DNA from: an uncultured Paracoccaceae bacterium
GTDB taxonomy: Bacteria; Pseudomonadota; Alphaproteobacteria; Rhodobacterales; Rhodobacteraceae
DNA length: 36,878 bases
NCBI GenBank assembly: GCA_943787785.1
Contig: CALSNT010000005.1
Coordinates: 143,496 to 180,373 of the forward strand
Reading direction: 5' to 3'
Shown here: piece by piece, positions 24,930 to 36,878 of the stretch
Layout: each line of letters begins with the position of its first letter
Numbering within the stretch: position 1 is the first letter of the stretch
Program-made: the position numbers and the translations under genes
Notes under the pieces: generated by a model
Database searches by the model: none
What the model was told of the DNA's origin: nothing
What the model saw: the letters and a program-made list of their open reading frames with translations, nothing else

Positions 24930-25967
24930 ATGACAAAACCGGGGCTGAGTTACGCTGACGCAGGTGTGAGTATTGACGCCGGTAATGCGCTGGTCGAGCG
25001 GATCAAGCCTGCCGCAAAACGCACTGCGCGGCCCGGCGTGATGGCGGGGCTTGGTGGCTTCGGGGCGTTGTTTGATCTCAAGGCGGCCGGATACTCCGAC
25101 CCGGTTTTGGTCGCGGCCACGGACGGTGTCGGCACAAAGCTGCGGATCGCGATTGATACCGGAGAGGTCGCCGGCGTCGGCATTGATCTGGTTGCCATGT
25201 GCGTCAACGACCTAGTCTGCCAGGGCGCGGAACCTCTGTTTTTTCTCGATTATTTTGCCACCGGGGCGTTGGACGTCGATGCCGCTGCGCAGGTCATCGA
25301 AGGCATTGCCACCGGGTGTGAACGTGCAGGATGCGCTCTGATCGGTGGTGAAACGGCCGAAATGCCGGGGATGTATGAGGGCAAGGATTTTGACCTCGCC
25401 GGGTTCGCAGTGGGTGCGATGGAACGCGGCCAATCCATGCCCGAGGTCAGGCGCGGCGACATGCTGATCGGACTTGCCAGCGATGGTGTTCACTCGAACG
25501 GGTTTTCGCTGGTTCGACGGGTGGTGGACCAAAGCGGTCTTGGCTGGGATGCGCCATGTCCCTGGGGTGACGGCACTCTGGGCGGGGCGCTTCTGACCCC
25601 GACGCGGCTGTATGTCAAAACCCCGCTGAAAGCGATGCGCGGCGGCGGCGTTCACGCGCTGGCCCATATCACCGGCGGCGGGCTGACCGAGAACCTGCCG
25701 CGCGTCCTGCCCAAAGGGCTTGGCGCCGAGATCGACCTGTCTGCATGGTCGCTTCCGCCTGAGTTCCGCTGGCTGTCCAGTGAAGGCGGGATTGCTGAAG
25801 CCGAAATGTTGAAAACCTTTAACTGTGGCATCGGCATGGTCGTCGTCGTCGAAACTGACCACGCGCCCGAATTGGTCGAAGCCTTCAATGCCCACGGCGA
25901 ACGTGCCGTACTGATCGGCAAGGTCGTGGAGGGCGAGGGCGTGATCTACGGCGGCGATCTGGGGTGA
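24930..25967 (+). CDS. purM: Phosphoribosylformylglycinamidine cyclo-ligase (AIR synthase)
   Basis: A 345-residue cytosolic enzyme that closes the imidazole ring in purine synthesis, ATP-dependently converting FGAM to [15 protein letters not shown] opens the protein, followed by [36 protein letters not shown] and [14 protein letters not shown], all hallmark PurM motifs. The start at 24930 matches the family. The frame is open upstream to 24834 but the extension has no homologous character. It overlaps purN by 4 bp (GTGA). Confidence 0.97.
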   Translation: MTKPGLSYADAGVSIDAGNALVERIKPAAKRTARPGVMAGLGGFGALFDLKAAGYSDPVLVAATDGVGTKLRIAIDTGEVAGVGIDLVAMCVNDLVCQGAEPLFFLDYFATGALDVDAAAQVIEGIATGCERAGCALIGGETAEMPGMYEGKDFDLAGFAVGAMERGQSMPEVRRGDMLIGLASDGVHSNGFSLVRRVVDQSGLGWDAPCPWGDGTLGGALLTPTRLYVKTPLKAMRGGGVHALAHITGGGLTENLPRVLPKGLGAEIDLSAWSLPPEFRWLSSEGGIAEAEMLKTFNCGIGMVVVVETDHAPELVEAFNAHGERAVLIGKVVEGEGVIYGGDLG

Positions 25968-26548
25968 AACGCGTCGCGATTCTGATCTCCGGCGGTGGGT
26001 CCAACATGGTTGCTTTGGCCGACAGCATGGTGGGCGACCATCCGGGGCGTCCGGTTCTGGTCCTGTCGAACGTCGCCGGGGCAGGGGGGCTGGCGAAGGC
26101 CGAGGACCGGGGGATTGAAACTGCGGTCCTCGCTCACCGCGATTTTGGGGATCGCCGAGAGTTCGAAAGAGCACTGAGCGCCCGCCTTGAGAAGGTCGCG
26201 CCCGACGTTATCTGCCTCGCCGGTTTCATGCGTATGCTGACGCCAGAATTTACCGACCGCTGGGCGGGGCGCATCCTGAACATCCACCCGTCACTACTGC
26301 CGAAATATCCCGGCCTAAACACCCACGCCCGTGCATTGGAGGCCGGCGATACGCACGCCGGGGCAACGGTGCACCTGGTCACAGGGGACCTCGACGCAGG
26401 TCCGATCCTGGGGCAGGCACGGGTGCCGGTGCGTGCTGATGATACCGTCGAAACCCTCGCCGCGCGCGTGCTGATCGGCGAACATGCGCTTTACCCGGCC
26501 GTGCTGGCCCGGTTTGTTCGCGGGGAAGTTGCGCCGCTTTCGATGTGA
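25964..26548 (+). CDS. purN: Phosphoribosylglycinamide formyltransferase
   Basis: A 194-residue folate-dependent GAR transformylase. It starts with GTG overlapping the purM stop codon. [17 protein letters not shown] is the substrate phosphate loop. [20 protein letters not shown] carries the catalytic Asn-His pair and [10 protein letters not shown] the essential Asp. Normal length. purM-purN coupling is standard in alphaproteobacteria. Confidence 0.97.
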   Translation: MKRVAILISGGGSNMVALADSMVGDHPGRPVLVLSNVAGAGGLAKAEDRGIETAVLAHRDFGDRREFERALSARLEKVAPDVICLAGFMRMLTPEFTDRWAGRILNIHPSLLPKYPGLNTHARALEAGDTHAGATVHLVTGDLDAGPILGQARVPVRADDTVETLAARVLIGEHALYPAVLARFVRGEVAPLSM

Positions 26549-26610
26549 CGCCTTCCAATTGCCGGGATTTACACCTATCAGGCCGCAAAACAATGTTACC
26601 GGACCCCCGT

Positions 26611-27768
26611 ATGATCACGATCACGTCGACCGATGCGCTGGCTGAATTCTGCGCCCGCGCCGCCCAACATGACTACGTCACCGTTGATACCGAATTCCTG
26701 CGAGAGCGGACATATTACGCCAAGCTGTGCCTGGTCCAACTGGCCTATTCCGGTGACGGCAAAGACGATGCCGTGCTGGTCGATCCGCTGGCCAGTGGTC
26801 TGTCGCTGGACCCGATGTACGATCTGTTCCGCGACCCTTCGGTCGTAAAAGTCTTTCACGCCGCACGTCAGGATCTGGAAATCTTCGCCATTGAGGCAGA
26901 CGTTATCCCGACCCCGCTCTTCGATACACAAGTCGCTGCCATGGTCTGCGGCTTCGGCGATCAGGCAGGGTACGAAACGTTGGTTCGTAAAATCGCCAAA
27001 GCCTCGGTCGACAAATCCTCGCGCTTCACCGACTGGTCGCGCCGTCCGCTGAGTGATGCACAGAAAACCTATGCCATCGGCGATGTGACCCATTTGCGCG
27101 ATATCTACGAGTTTCTGGCAGCAGAGCTGGACCGCACTGACCGCCGCGATTGGGTCGAAGAGGAATTGGCTGTGCTGACCGATTTCGGAACGTATCGGAT
27201 CAATCCGGAAGATGCCTGGAAGCGTGTGAAAACGCGCACCAACTCCGGCAAATTCCTCGCCATCGTGCGGGAGTTGGCGCGGTTTCGAGAGGCTCACGCG
27301 CAAGCTCGAAACGTACCGCGCAACCGGATCTACAAAGATGACGCGATGCTCGAGCTTGCCTCGACAAAGCCTTCAAATGAAACCGAATTGAGCCGATCAC
27401 GCCTTCTGTTGCGTGAAGCGCGGCGTGGCGACATTGCCCAGGGGATTCTGGCCGCAGTAAAGGCCGGGATCGAAACGCCCAGGGAAGACTGGCCCGAACC
27501 GGACCGTAGCCGCGAAAACCTGCAGGTGAATCCGGCGCTGGCTGATCTGTTGCGCGTGCTGTTGAAAGCGAAATCCGAACAGGCGGGCGTGGCGCAGAAG
27601 TTGCTGGCAAACGTCGCTGAGCTGGATGCAATCTCGGCCGGAGAACGTGAACTTCCATCGCTAAAAGGTTGGCGCGGAAAGGTTTTCGGAAAAGATGCCC
27701 TACGCCTGTGTGAAGGTGAGATTGCCCTGACCGCCAAAGGCAGCGCCGTGCGGATCGTCGAACTGTAA
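26611..27768 (+). CDS. rnd: Ribonuclease D
   Basis: A 3'-5' exoribonuclease that trims stable RNA precursors. The DEDDy exonuclease core shows VTVDTEFLRERTYY (first Asp and Glu), FHAARQDLEIF (third acidic residue) and YAIGDVTHLRDIYEF (Tyr and final Asp). An HRDC-type helical domain follows from about residue 200. From the ATG at 26611 the protein has 385 residues, typical for RNase D. In-frame ATGs at 26593 and 26545 are possible but the family begins near MITITSTDAL. It follows purN and is probably cotranscribed. Confidence 0.95.
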   Translation: MITITSTDALAEFCARAAQHDYVTVDTEFLRERTYYAKLCLVQLAYSGDGKDDAVLVDPLASGLSLDPMYDLFRDPSVVKVFHAARQDLEIFAIEADVIPTPLFDTQVAAMVCGFGDQAGYETLVRKIAKASVDKSSRFTDWSRRPLSDAQKTYAIGDVTHLRDIYEFLAAELDRTDRRDWVEEELAVLTDFGTYRINPEDAWKRVKTRTNSGKFLAIVRELARFREAHAQARNVPRNRIYKDDAMLELASTKPSNETELSRSRLLLREARRGDIAQGILAAVKAGIETPREDWPEPDRSRENLQVNPALADLLRVLLKAKSEQAGVAQKLLANVAELDAISAGERELPSLKGWRGKVFGKDALRLCEGEIALTAKGSAVRIVEL

Positions 27769-27785
27769 CGGACCACTGGACCTAA

Positions 27786-32023
<4,238 letters not shown>

Positions 32024-32051
32024 CCTCGCATTTCGTGAAATGTTCACAAAT

Positions 32052-32066
32052 GTTCTCAAAAAGTTC
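32052..32066. promoter_or_regulatory. LexA-type SOS box (GTTC-N7-GTTC)
   Basis: GTTC-TCAAAAA-GTTC matches the alphaproteobacterial LexA operator form exactly. A further GTTC stands 6 bases upstream (32042-32045). TGTTCTC at 32051 also has an inverted partner GAGAACA at 32088-32094. The box is 58 bp before the ATG of the 39-residue gene and just past recG. Confidence 0.6.
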
Positions 32067-32123
32067 TTTACAAAAAGTTTCCAGCGTGAGAACAAATGAG
32101 CAACAAATAAACGGAGCAGTACG

Positions 32124-32243
32124 ATGCAAGATATCAAAGACGCCTTCTTTCGCAGCCAGGGAACACTGGCCCAGGACGCCGCCGGTGCGCTGGCGCTTGT
32201 CGTGATCCTGATGGGCTGCCTCTATCTGCCCGGACTTCACTGA
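32124..32243 (+). CDS. 39-residue single-pass membrane peptide behind a LexA-type box
   Basis: An ATG at 32124 with GGAG nine bases upstream and a TGA at 32241-32243. The product starts MQDIKDAFFRSQGTLAQDAA and ends in a hydrophobic helix, GALALVVILMGCLYLPGLH. One transmembrane helix with a short charged N-terminus is typical of small stress-induced membrane proteins. The upstream operator suggests induction on DNA damage; both the gene and its regulation are inference from sequence. Confidence 0.62.
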   Translation: MQDIKDAFFRSQGTLAQDAAGALALVVILMGCLYLPGLH

Positions 32244-32371
32244 AATCACTCACTGCCTGCGCTCTGACCAGATCGGCCCCTGACGCTGTTGTCCCCAACG
32301 CTTGCGTCGGACCCTGTCCCAAAACGGTCCCTCAATCCCAAGGTCGATCATGCCCAACAGATGCGCCACTT

Positions 32372-32408
32372 GCCGCCGCCTTCCGTAAGGAAGTGCGGCG
32401 GTTTTTTT
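32372..32408 (+). terminator. Strong rho-independent terminator
   Basis: CCGCCGC plus CTTCC pair with GGAAG plus GCGGCGG around a GTAA tetraloop, with one bulged T, followed by seven T (32402-32408). It ends the plus-strand transcript of the small gene at 32124, giving it a 3' untranslated region of about 130 bases. It abuts the stop codon of the IscU-like gene on the other strand. Confidence 0.88.
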
Positions 32409-32859
32409 AGGCGCAAGCCGAGCCGTCTTCGGCCTGTTGCAAGGCTTCGGCCGTGGCCTCAACAGCTAGCAGGATCGAGGCATGGCGGTTCTTGAAATCC
32501 CTCGCAGGCTCCAGAACCTTGTAATCATCGAACGGGGCGGCCGGAACAGGGCCATTCGCCTTTAGCATCGCTGACAGTTCATCGCGCAGTCCCTCGACAT
32601 CATTGCGCCGGAGGCCGACGACATGGCTGGCAAAGATTGAAGCCGATGCTTGCCCCAACGCACAGGCCTTGACGTCCTGCCCGAACGCCGAAATCTGACC
32701 GTCCTGAACACAAATATCCACAGTCACGGTCGATCCACACAGGGGAGAGCGCCGCATGACAGTCGCGTCCGGATTTGCGAGGCGCTCGGTGAATGGAATG
32801 GTCGCGGCCAGCTCCAGAATGCGCCCGGAGTAAAGTTTGATCAGGTCTTGCTCGGCCAT
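32407..32859 (-). CDS. IscU/NifU-like iron-sulfur scaffold-related protein
   Basis: About 150 residues from the ATG at 32859 ([20 protein letters not shown]). The fold of IscU scaffolds is evident: [19 protein letters not shown] holds the first ligand Cys and [20 protein letters not shown] the second. The third ligand position of classical IscU is occupied by [11 protein letters not shown], with His instead of Cys. A separate alphaproteobacterial subfamily of this kind is often annotated as a scaffold protein; whether it holds a cluster is uncertain. It is divergent from hisI. The frame is open to 32916 but the upstream Met lies in the hisI leader. Confidence 0.85.
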   Translation of the reverse strand: MAEQDLIKLYSGRILELAATIPFTERLANPDATVMRRSPLCGSTVTVDICVQDGQISAFGQDVKACALGQASASIFASHVVGLRRNDVEGLRDELSAMLKANGPVPAAPFDDYKVLEPARDFKNRHASILLAVEATAEALQQAEDGSACA

Positions 32860-32927
32860 CGCGGCGGTCTTTCGCTTTGCATCTCGACCCCCTAGATAGG
32901 CATTCGCACCGATCAAGGAAACCCGCC

Positions 32928-33278
32928 ATGCCGTTCGATCCCGCCAGTCTTAAATTCGACGACAGTGGACTGCTACCGGCCATCGCTCAGGATGCCGAGA
33001 CGGGTGAGGTTCTGATGCTGGCCTGGATGAACGCAGAGGCGGTGGCGCGGACGCTTACGACCGGGAGGGTGACTTATTGGTCGCGCTCACGCAGCGAATT
33101 CTGGGAGAAGGGCGCGACCAGCGGTCACACGCAGGCGTTGATCGAGATGCGGCTGGATTGCGACCGCGACTGCCTGCTGCTGAGCGTGCGTCAAACCGGC
33201 CCGGCCTGTCACACCGGGCGGCGGTCGTGCTTTTTCACAAAGATTGTGGATGGCGAAGAAATCTCGTCGTCGGACTAG
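32928..33278 (+). CDS. hisI: Phosphoribosyl-AMP cyclohydrolase
   Basis: A 116-residue enzyme opening the purine ring of PR-AMP in histidine synthesis. [20 protein letters not shown] and [18 protein letters not shown] are signature stretches. The metal-binding residues are in [11 protein letters not shown] and [13 protein letters not shown]. It is a stand-alone HisI (no HisE fusion). AAGGAA precedes the ATG at 32928. It is convergent with gluQRS; the two stop codons share CTAG. Confidence 0.96.
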   Translation: MPFDPASLKFDDSGLLPAIAQDAETGEVLMLAWMNAEAVARTLTTGRVTYWSRSRSEFWEKGATSGHTQALIEMRLDCDRDCLLLSVRQTGPACHTGRRSCFFTKIVDGEEISSSD

Positions 33279-34138
33279 AGGCCGACCGTCCGGCGGATGG
33301 CATCCGGCGTCAAACCCTGATCGCGATAGACCGACAATGCCCGAGCATCGTCTCGCTTTGCCAGACGCTTGCCAGTCTCATCCCGAATAAGTTCATGATG
33401 ATAGTAAGTTGGCGTCGAAAGTCTCAGTAGGGACTGAAGAAGGACGTGGATGGCCGTCGCGTCGAACAGATCGGCGCCGCGCACCACTTCGGTGATGTCT
33501 TGCGCAGCGTCATCCACAACAACCGACAAATGATAAGAGGTGCCGATCTCACGGCGGGACAGGACCACATCGCCGATTGAGGCCACCATCGTTGCGGGGT
33601 TCAGCCGATGGGCCTCCGCGCCATAAACCGGACCGCGCTCTTCAAAAAACAATTCTTTGCCAGACGCTTCCAGCGCCAACTTCATGTCTAACCGCAATAC
33701 AGAATTTTCAGGCATGACCGCACCGCGAGGCGTTCCGCGACAGGTGCCAGGATAAACAAAGCCATCCGGCCCGACCAGCGGGGCGCCTTCTTGCGGGGCG
33801 CTCAATGCCGCTGCGATGTCACGTCGAGTGCAGGTGCAGGGATACATAAGGCCGGCGTCCCAGAGCGTTTTCAGCGCGGCCCGGTATTCCGGCATCCGCG
33901 TGGATTGGTGCAAAACAGGCGTTGGCCAACTGAGACCCATCCAAGTTAAATCGTCGTAGATCGCCGCCTCCCACTCGGCACGGGCGCGGGTCTGGTCGAT
34001 GTCTTCGATCCGCAGCAGAAATTCACCGCCAGCTGCCTTAGCACGATTCCAAGCGACCAGAGCCGAATACGCATGTCCCAGATGCAGCGGACCTGTCGGC
34101 GATGGTGCGAATCTTGTCCGGTAGCTATTGTTTTTCAA
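33275..34138 (-). CDS. gluQ: Glutamyl-Q tRNA(Asp) synthetase
   Basis: A 287-residue truncated glutamyl-tRNA synthetase paralogue that attaches glutamate to queuosine 34 of tRNA-Asp. [19 protein letters not shown] has the class I HIGH-type motif (HLGH 19-22), and [12 protein letters not shown] is the KMSKS counterpart. YPCTCTRRD with a later TCRG is the zinc-binding region. The anticodon-binding domain is missing, as usual for this enzyme. Its start overlaps the 3' end of the methyltransferase gene by 14 bp. Confidence 0.95.
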   Translation of the reverse strand: MKNNSYRTRFAPSPTGPLHLGHAYSALVAWNRAKAAGGEFLLRIEDIDQTRARAEWEAAIYDDLTWMGLSWPTPVLHQSTRMPEYRAALKTLWDAGLMYPCTCTRRDIAAALSAPQEGAPLVGPDGFVYPGTCRGTPRGAVMPENSVLRLDMKLALEASGKELFFEERGPVYGAEAHRLNPATMVASIGDVVLSRREIGTSYHLSVVVDDAAQDITEVVRGADLFDATAIHVLLQSLLRLSTPTYYHHELIRDETGKRLAKRDDARALSVYRDQGLTPDAIRRTVGL

Positions 34139-34736
34139 GGATATAGACGATCGACTTCATCTTACGAGCCGGAAGATGTGGCCCGTACTCACGATGCCGG
34201 ATTTTCGCCTCTCCGGCAAGGAAAGCATCACTCACCCGGGCTTCGAATGTCGGGTCTTTCAAAGTGTGATCATTGAATGAGAACACGAATAACCCGCCGG
34301 GCCCCAGCGAATTGAACAACTGATCAAACAAGCTCAGCGGAGCGGCGCCGGATCCGATAACACCGACCGCAGCGATGGCTTGATATGCGCCGCGCCGGAA
34401 CGGCAATTTGCCGTCCGCATCGATCGCGGTGAGATTGCGATAAATCTTCTTCGTGCGGGCTTGTTCAAGCATCTGCGGGGACAGATCCATACCATCGATT
34501 GTGGTGAAACCAGCCTCACGAAATGCTTTGCCTGATAGTCCGGTTCCGCAGCCGAAATCCAGCAGTTCAGTGTCGCGTCTGGCGATAAGTGCCAACGCCT
34601 TGGCGCACCGCGTTGGAGTCGCGTATCCGTTGTCCGCAACCTCGGAATCGTAGCTGCTTGCCCAATCATCATAGAGGGACCGGGCCTCGTCTGCCCCCTC
34701 AACCCCATAGACTTTATCGAGAAATCTTTCAGCCAT
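34125..34736 (-). CDS. Class I SAM-dependent methyltransferase
   Basis: A 203-residue methyltransferase. ELLDFGCGTGLSGKAFREAG is the SAM-binding motif I, TIDGMDLSPQMLEQAR motif II, and an acidic strand follows near AIDADGKLP. It resembles the small TPR-less methyltransferases of the UbiE/MenG-like group. The substrate cannot be told. The gene lies between trmFO and gluQRS on the same strand and overlaps gluQRS; no functional link is evident beyond shared transcription. Confidence 0.88.
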   Translation of the reverse strand: MAERFLDKVYGVEGADEARSLYDDWASSYDSEVADNGYATPTRCAKALALIARRDTELLDFGCGTGLSGKAFREAGFTTIDGMDLSPQMLEQARTKKIYRNLTAIDADGKLPFRRGAYQAIAAVGVIGSGAAPLSLFDQLFNSLGPGGLFVFSFNDHTLKDPTFEARVSDAFLAGEAKIRHREYGPHLPARKMKSIVYILEKQ

Positions 34737-34756
34737 AGGTTGATATTAACGTGGCG

Positions 34757-36115
34757 TCAGGCTGCGTCCAGCTTTTGTTGATCGAGCCAGTCCAACCAGT
34801 CCGCCTTGGCGCGATCCGTATATGCCCGGTAGCGGGCTGGGCGGTTCTTACGGCCGCCCTTCAGATCGACAGGTGGAAACAGCCCGAAGTTCACGTTCAT
34901 AGGTTGAAACGTCTTTGCATCTGCGCCACCGGTGATGTGAGTGACCAGCGCGCCGATAGCCGTGGTCGGCGGAACCGGGGGCAGCGTGTGCCCGGCCATT
35001 TCGGCCACTGCCAGACGAGCGGCAAGCAGCCCCATCGCCGCACTTTCGACGTAACCTTCGACCCCCGTAATCTGACCCGCGAAGCGGATATTGGGGCGCG
35101 ATTTCAGGCGCATCTGTTCATCAAGAAAGCGGGGGGAATTCAGGAAAGTGTTGCGATGGATGCCGCCGAGACGCGCAAATCGGGCATCCTGCAATCCCGG
35201 AATCATCCTCAAAACATCACCTTGGGCACCGTACTTCATCTTGGTCTGGAATCCGACGATGTTGAACAACGTGCCAAGTGCGTTGTCGCGGCGCAACTGC
35301 ACCACAGCATAGGGTTTCACGTCGGGCTGGTGCGGATTGGTCAGGCCCACCGGCTTCATCGGCCCAAAGCGGAGTGTCTCACGGCCCCGCTGCGCCATCA
35401 CTTCGATCGGCAGGCAGCCGTCAAAATATCCTGCGGTTTCACCTTCGTGAAACTCGGTTTTGTCAGACTCAATTAACGCGTCGATGAACGCCTCATACGT
35501 GTCGCGGTCCATCGGGCAATTAATATAAGCGGTGCGCTGTTCCTCAGTCTCGCCCTTGTCGTACCGCGACTGCATCCAGGCCTTCGTCATGTCGATGGAG
35601 TCGGCATGGACGATGGGCGCAATCGCATCGAAAAACGCCAGCGCGTCGGCGCCGGTCTCAGTTCGGATTGCCTCGGCGAGCGCGCCAGAAGTCAGCGGAC
35701 CAGTAGCAATGATCCAATGGCCGTCGCCGGGCAGCTCGGTGATTTCGCTCGGTTGAATGGTGACCAGGGGATGCGCCGCCAATCGATCGGTCACCGTCTG
35801 GCTGAACGGTTCGCGGTCTACTGCAAGCGCACCCCCTGCCGGGATCGAATGTTGATCAGCGGCATCCATAATCAACCCGCCCGCCGCGCGCATTTCCCAA
35901 TGCAGCAGGCCGACAGCGTTTTGTTCGTCGTCGTCACTGCGGAACGAGTTCGAGCACACCATCTCGGCCAGTTTGCCGGTCTTGTGGGCGAAGGTTCCGA
36001 CCTCGGGGCGCATCTCGTGGATGACCACCGGCACGCCTGCGTTCGCCGCCTGCCAGGCCGCTTCGGCGCCCGCCATGCCGCCGCCGATGATGTTTAGGGG
36101 GTCTGTAAATGTCAT
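34757..36115 (-). CDS. trmFO: Methylene-THF:tRNA (uracil-54-C5)-methyltransferase TrmFO
   Basis: A 452-residue FAD and folate-dependent enzyme making ribothymidine at position 54 of t[23 protein letters not shown] is the FAD-binding GxGxxG. The GidA-related signature is clear: [20 protein letters not shown] and [10 protein letters not shown], where the Cys is part of the catalytic set. [18 protein letters not shown] is the C-terminal family signature. Length matches the family. It is common in Roseobacter-group genomes. Confidence 0.97.
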   Translation of the reverse strand: MTFTDPLNIIGGGMAGAEAAWQAANAGVPVVIHEMRPEVGTFAHKTGKLAEMVCSNSFRSDDDEQNAVGLLHWEMRAAGGLIMDAADQHSIPAGGALAVDREPFSQTVTDRLAAHPLVTIQPSEITELPGDGHWIIATGPLTSGALAEAIRTETGADALAFFDAIAPIVHADSIDMTKAWMQSRYDKGETEEQRTAYINCPMDRDTYEAFIDALIESDKTEFHEGETAGYFDGCLPIEVMAQRGRETLRFGPMKPVGLTNPHQPDVKPYAVVQLRRDNALGTLFNIVGFQTKMKYGAQGDVLRMIPGLQDARFARLGGIHRNTFLNSPRFLDEQMRLKSRPNIRFAGQITGVEGYVESAAMGLLAARLAVAEMAGHTLPPVPPTTAIGALVTHITGGADAKTFQPMNVNFGLFPPVDLKGGRKNRPARYRAYTDRAKADWLDWLDQQKLDAA

Positions 36116-36206
36116 GCGCCCGATCTAGAAGACCGGGCGCAGGAAGAAAAGTGATGCTTTACCGAACAACCTCGTTTTCCGCTTGGTTGTACGGCTCCAA
36201 GGGAAT

Positions 36207-36878
36207 CTAGAATTCAGCCAGGTAACCGATACCTTCGTAGATATCGCGATAGCTGTTCGTGACGCGGCGCTCGACGCGCTTGGACTTGCCGATTTCATAG
36301 GTCAGGTTGATCGCGACAACGGTGCCATCGTTGGAATCGGAGTCAAAGCGACCGACCGCACCTTCCAGCCACAGATTGTCCGCGACCTTGTAGCCCGCTC
36401 CGATAGCGGCAAAATTGCCCGAGAAGCCAGAGTCACGAGCGCCTCCGACTGCGCCAAACACGCGCGTTCGATAATTGAATTGATGATCGATATAAAGCAG
36501 GGCACCCCGATAGTTGTCGTCGTCGATGTCAACAACCAGGTTGTAGGTCGTTGCACCAGCGGTGTGCTCAAAGTTCACGGAGAGGTTGTTGTAGTCGTCT
36601 TCGTGGTACCAGGCACTATAGACGCTGGTCTGGCCGCTGAACATGTACTCACCGGAGACGACAAGGAACTCCTCGTCATCGTCGGGGTCATTGAACGAAA
36701 TCGCGATTGCGCCATTTTGGCCTTCGTACTGCGCAAAAATCGCGTAGTCGGTGCCTGAATCGCTGTCGCTGCTGTAGCTGAGAATCTGCGCCCCGACCAA
36801 CACATTTGGAGTGACGTAGTAACCTGCCCCGAGTTCGAGGCCGACGCCGTCGTCATCGTCGTTATTGAAGAAACCTAC
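36207..36878 (-). CDS. Outer-membrane beta-barrel protein, N-terminus beyond the window
   Basis: The frame is open to the right edge (36878), so the gene is partial; at least 223 residues are visible. Alternating hydrophobic strands (YAIFAQYEGQNGAIAISF, NLVVDIDDDNYRGALLYIDH, FAAIGAGYKVADNLWLEGAV) and a C-terminal Phe after GIGYLAEF are typical of small porin-like barrels. Asp-rich turns (NNDDDDG, SDSDSGTD, DPDDDEE) suggest calcium- or salt-exposed loops. An internal GTG at 36803 is not the real start. Function unknown. Confidence 0.78.
   Translation of the reverse strand, partial: VGFFNNDDDDGVGLELGAGYYVTPNVLVGAQILSYSSDSDSGTDYAIFAQYEGQNGAIAISFNDPDDDEEFLVVSGEYMFSGQTSVYSAWYHEDDYNNLSVNFEHTAGATTYNLVVDIDDDNYRGALLYIDHQFNYRTRVFGAVGGARDSGFSGNFAAIGAGYKVADNLWLEGAVGRFDSDSNDGTVVAINLTYEIGKSKRVERRVTNSYRDIYEGIGYLAEF

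Noticed and set aside
34751-35476. 241-codon plus-strand frame inside trmFO
   Set aside because: It is an antisense shadow; trmFO is a complete, well-recognised gene on the other strand.

Overview
The window looks like chromosomal DNA of a marine alphaproteobacterium of the Roseobacter group (Rhodobacteraceae). This rests on gene content, not on a database search: TRAP transporters, trmFO, gluQRS next to hisI, a LexA box of the GTTC-N7-GTTC type, and housekeeping proteins with alphaproteobacterial character.

Layout. 1-2459: an IS21-family element (istA/istB), cut by the left window edge. 2537-4321: a di-haem cytochrome c peroxidase and a divergent Sel1-repeat protein. 4380-12098: a catabolic cluster of an SsuD-like flavin monooxygenase, an aldo/keto reductase, a flavin reductase and a QMP-type TRAP transporter, facing a divergent GntR regulator and a Gfo/Idh/MocA dehydrogenase. 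Gene content and order of the first four enzyme/regulator genes match the sulfoquinovose monooxygenase (sulfo-SMO) pathway genes smoA-smoB-smoC-smoD. Here a TRAP transporter stands where known loci carry an ABC transporter, and a Gfo/Idh/MocA protein stands where they carry a classical sulfoquinovosidase.

12.1-19.5 kb: a damaged accessory stretch ending at the 3' side of tRNA-Asn. It holds an integrase fragment fused to the last ~100 codons of groEL, two small frameshifted conserved genes, a three-gene 2-aminoethylphosphonate tailoring set (transaminase, CDP-alcohol phosphatidyltransferase, PntC/LicC-like cytidylyltransferase) and a DMT-family permease. I count eight or nine single-base-type frameshifts here, while the coding flanks on both sides read cleanly. 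Protein sequence is well preserved on both sides of each shift, so the damage is either very recent or an assembly-quality artefact.

19.6-24.5 kb: an MBL-fold hydrolase, an EnvZ-like sensor kinase, and an IS256-family element with a perfect 8-bp target duplication that landed in the ribosome-binding region of a two-gene membrane-protein operon, followed by a CAU-anticodon tRNA.

24.6-36.9 kb: ordinary housekeeping genes: purM-purN-rnd, ligA-recG, an IscU-like protein, hisI, gluQRS, a SAM methyltransferase and trmFO, then an outer-membrane beta-barrel protein that runs off the right edge. Two short genes are found by eye here: a 42-residue Met/Asp-rich lipoprotein (24604-24732) and a 39-residue membrane peptide behind a LexA-type box (32124-32243).
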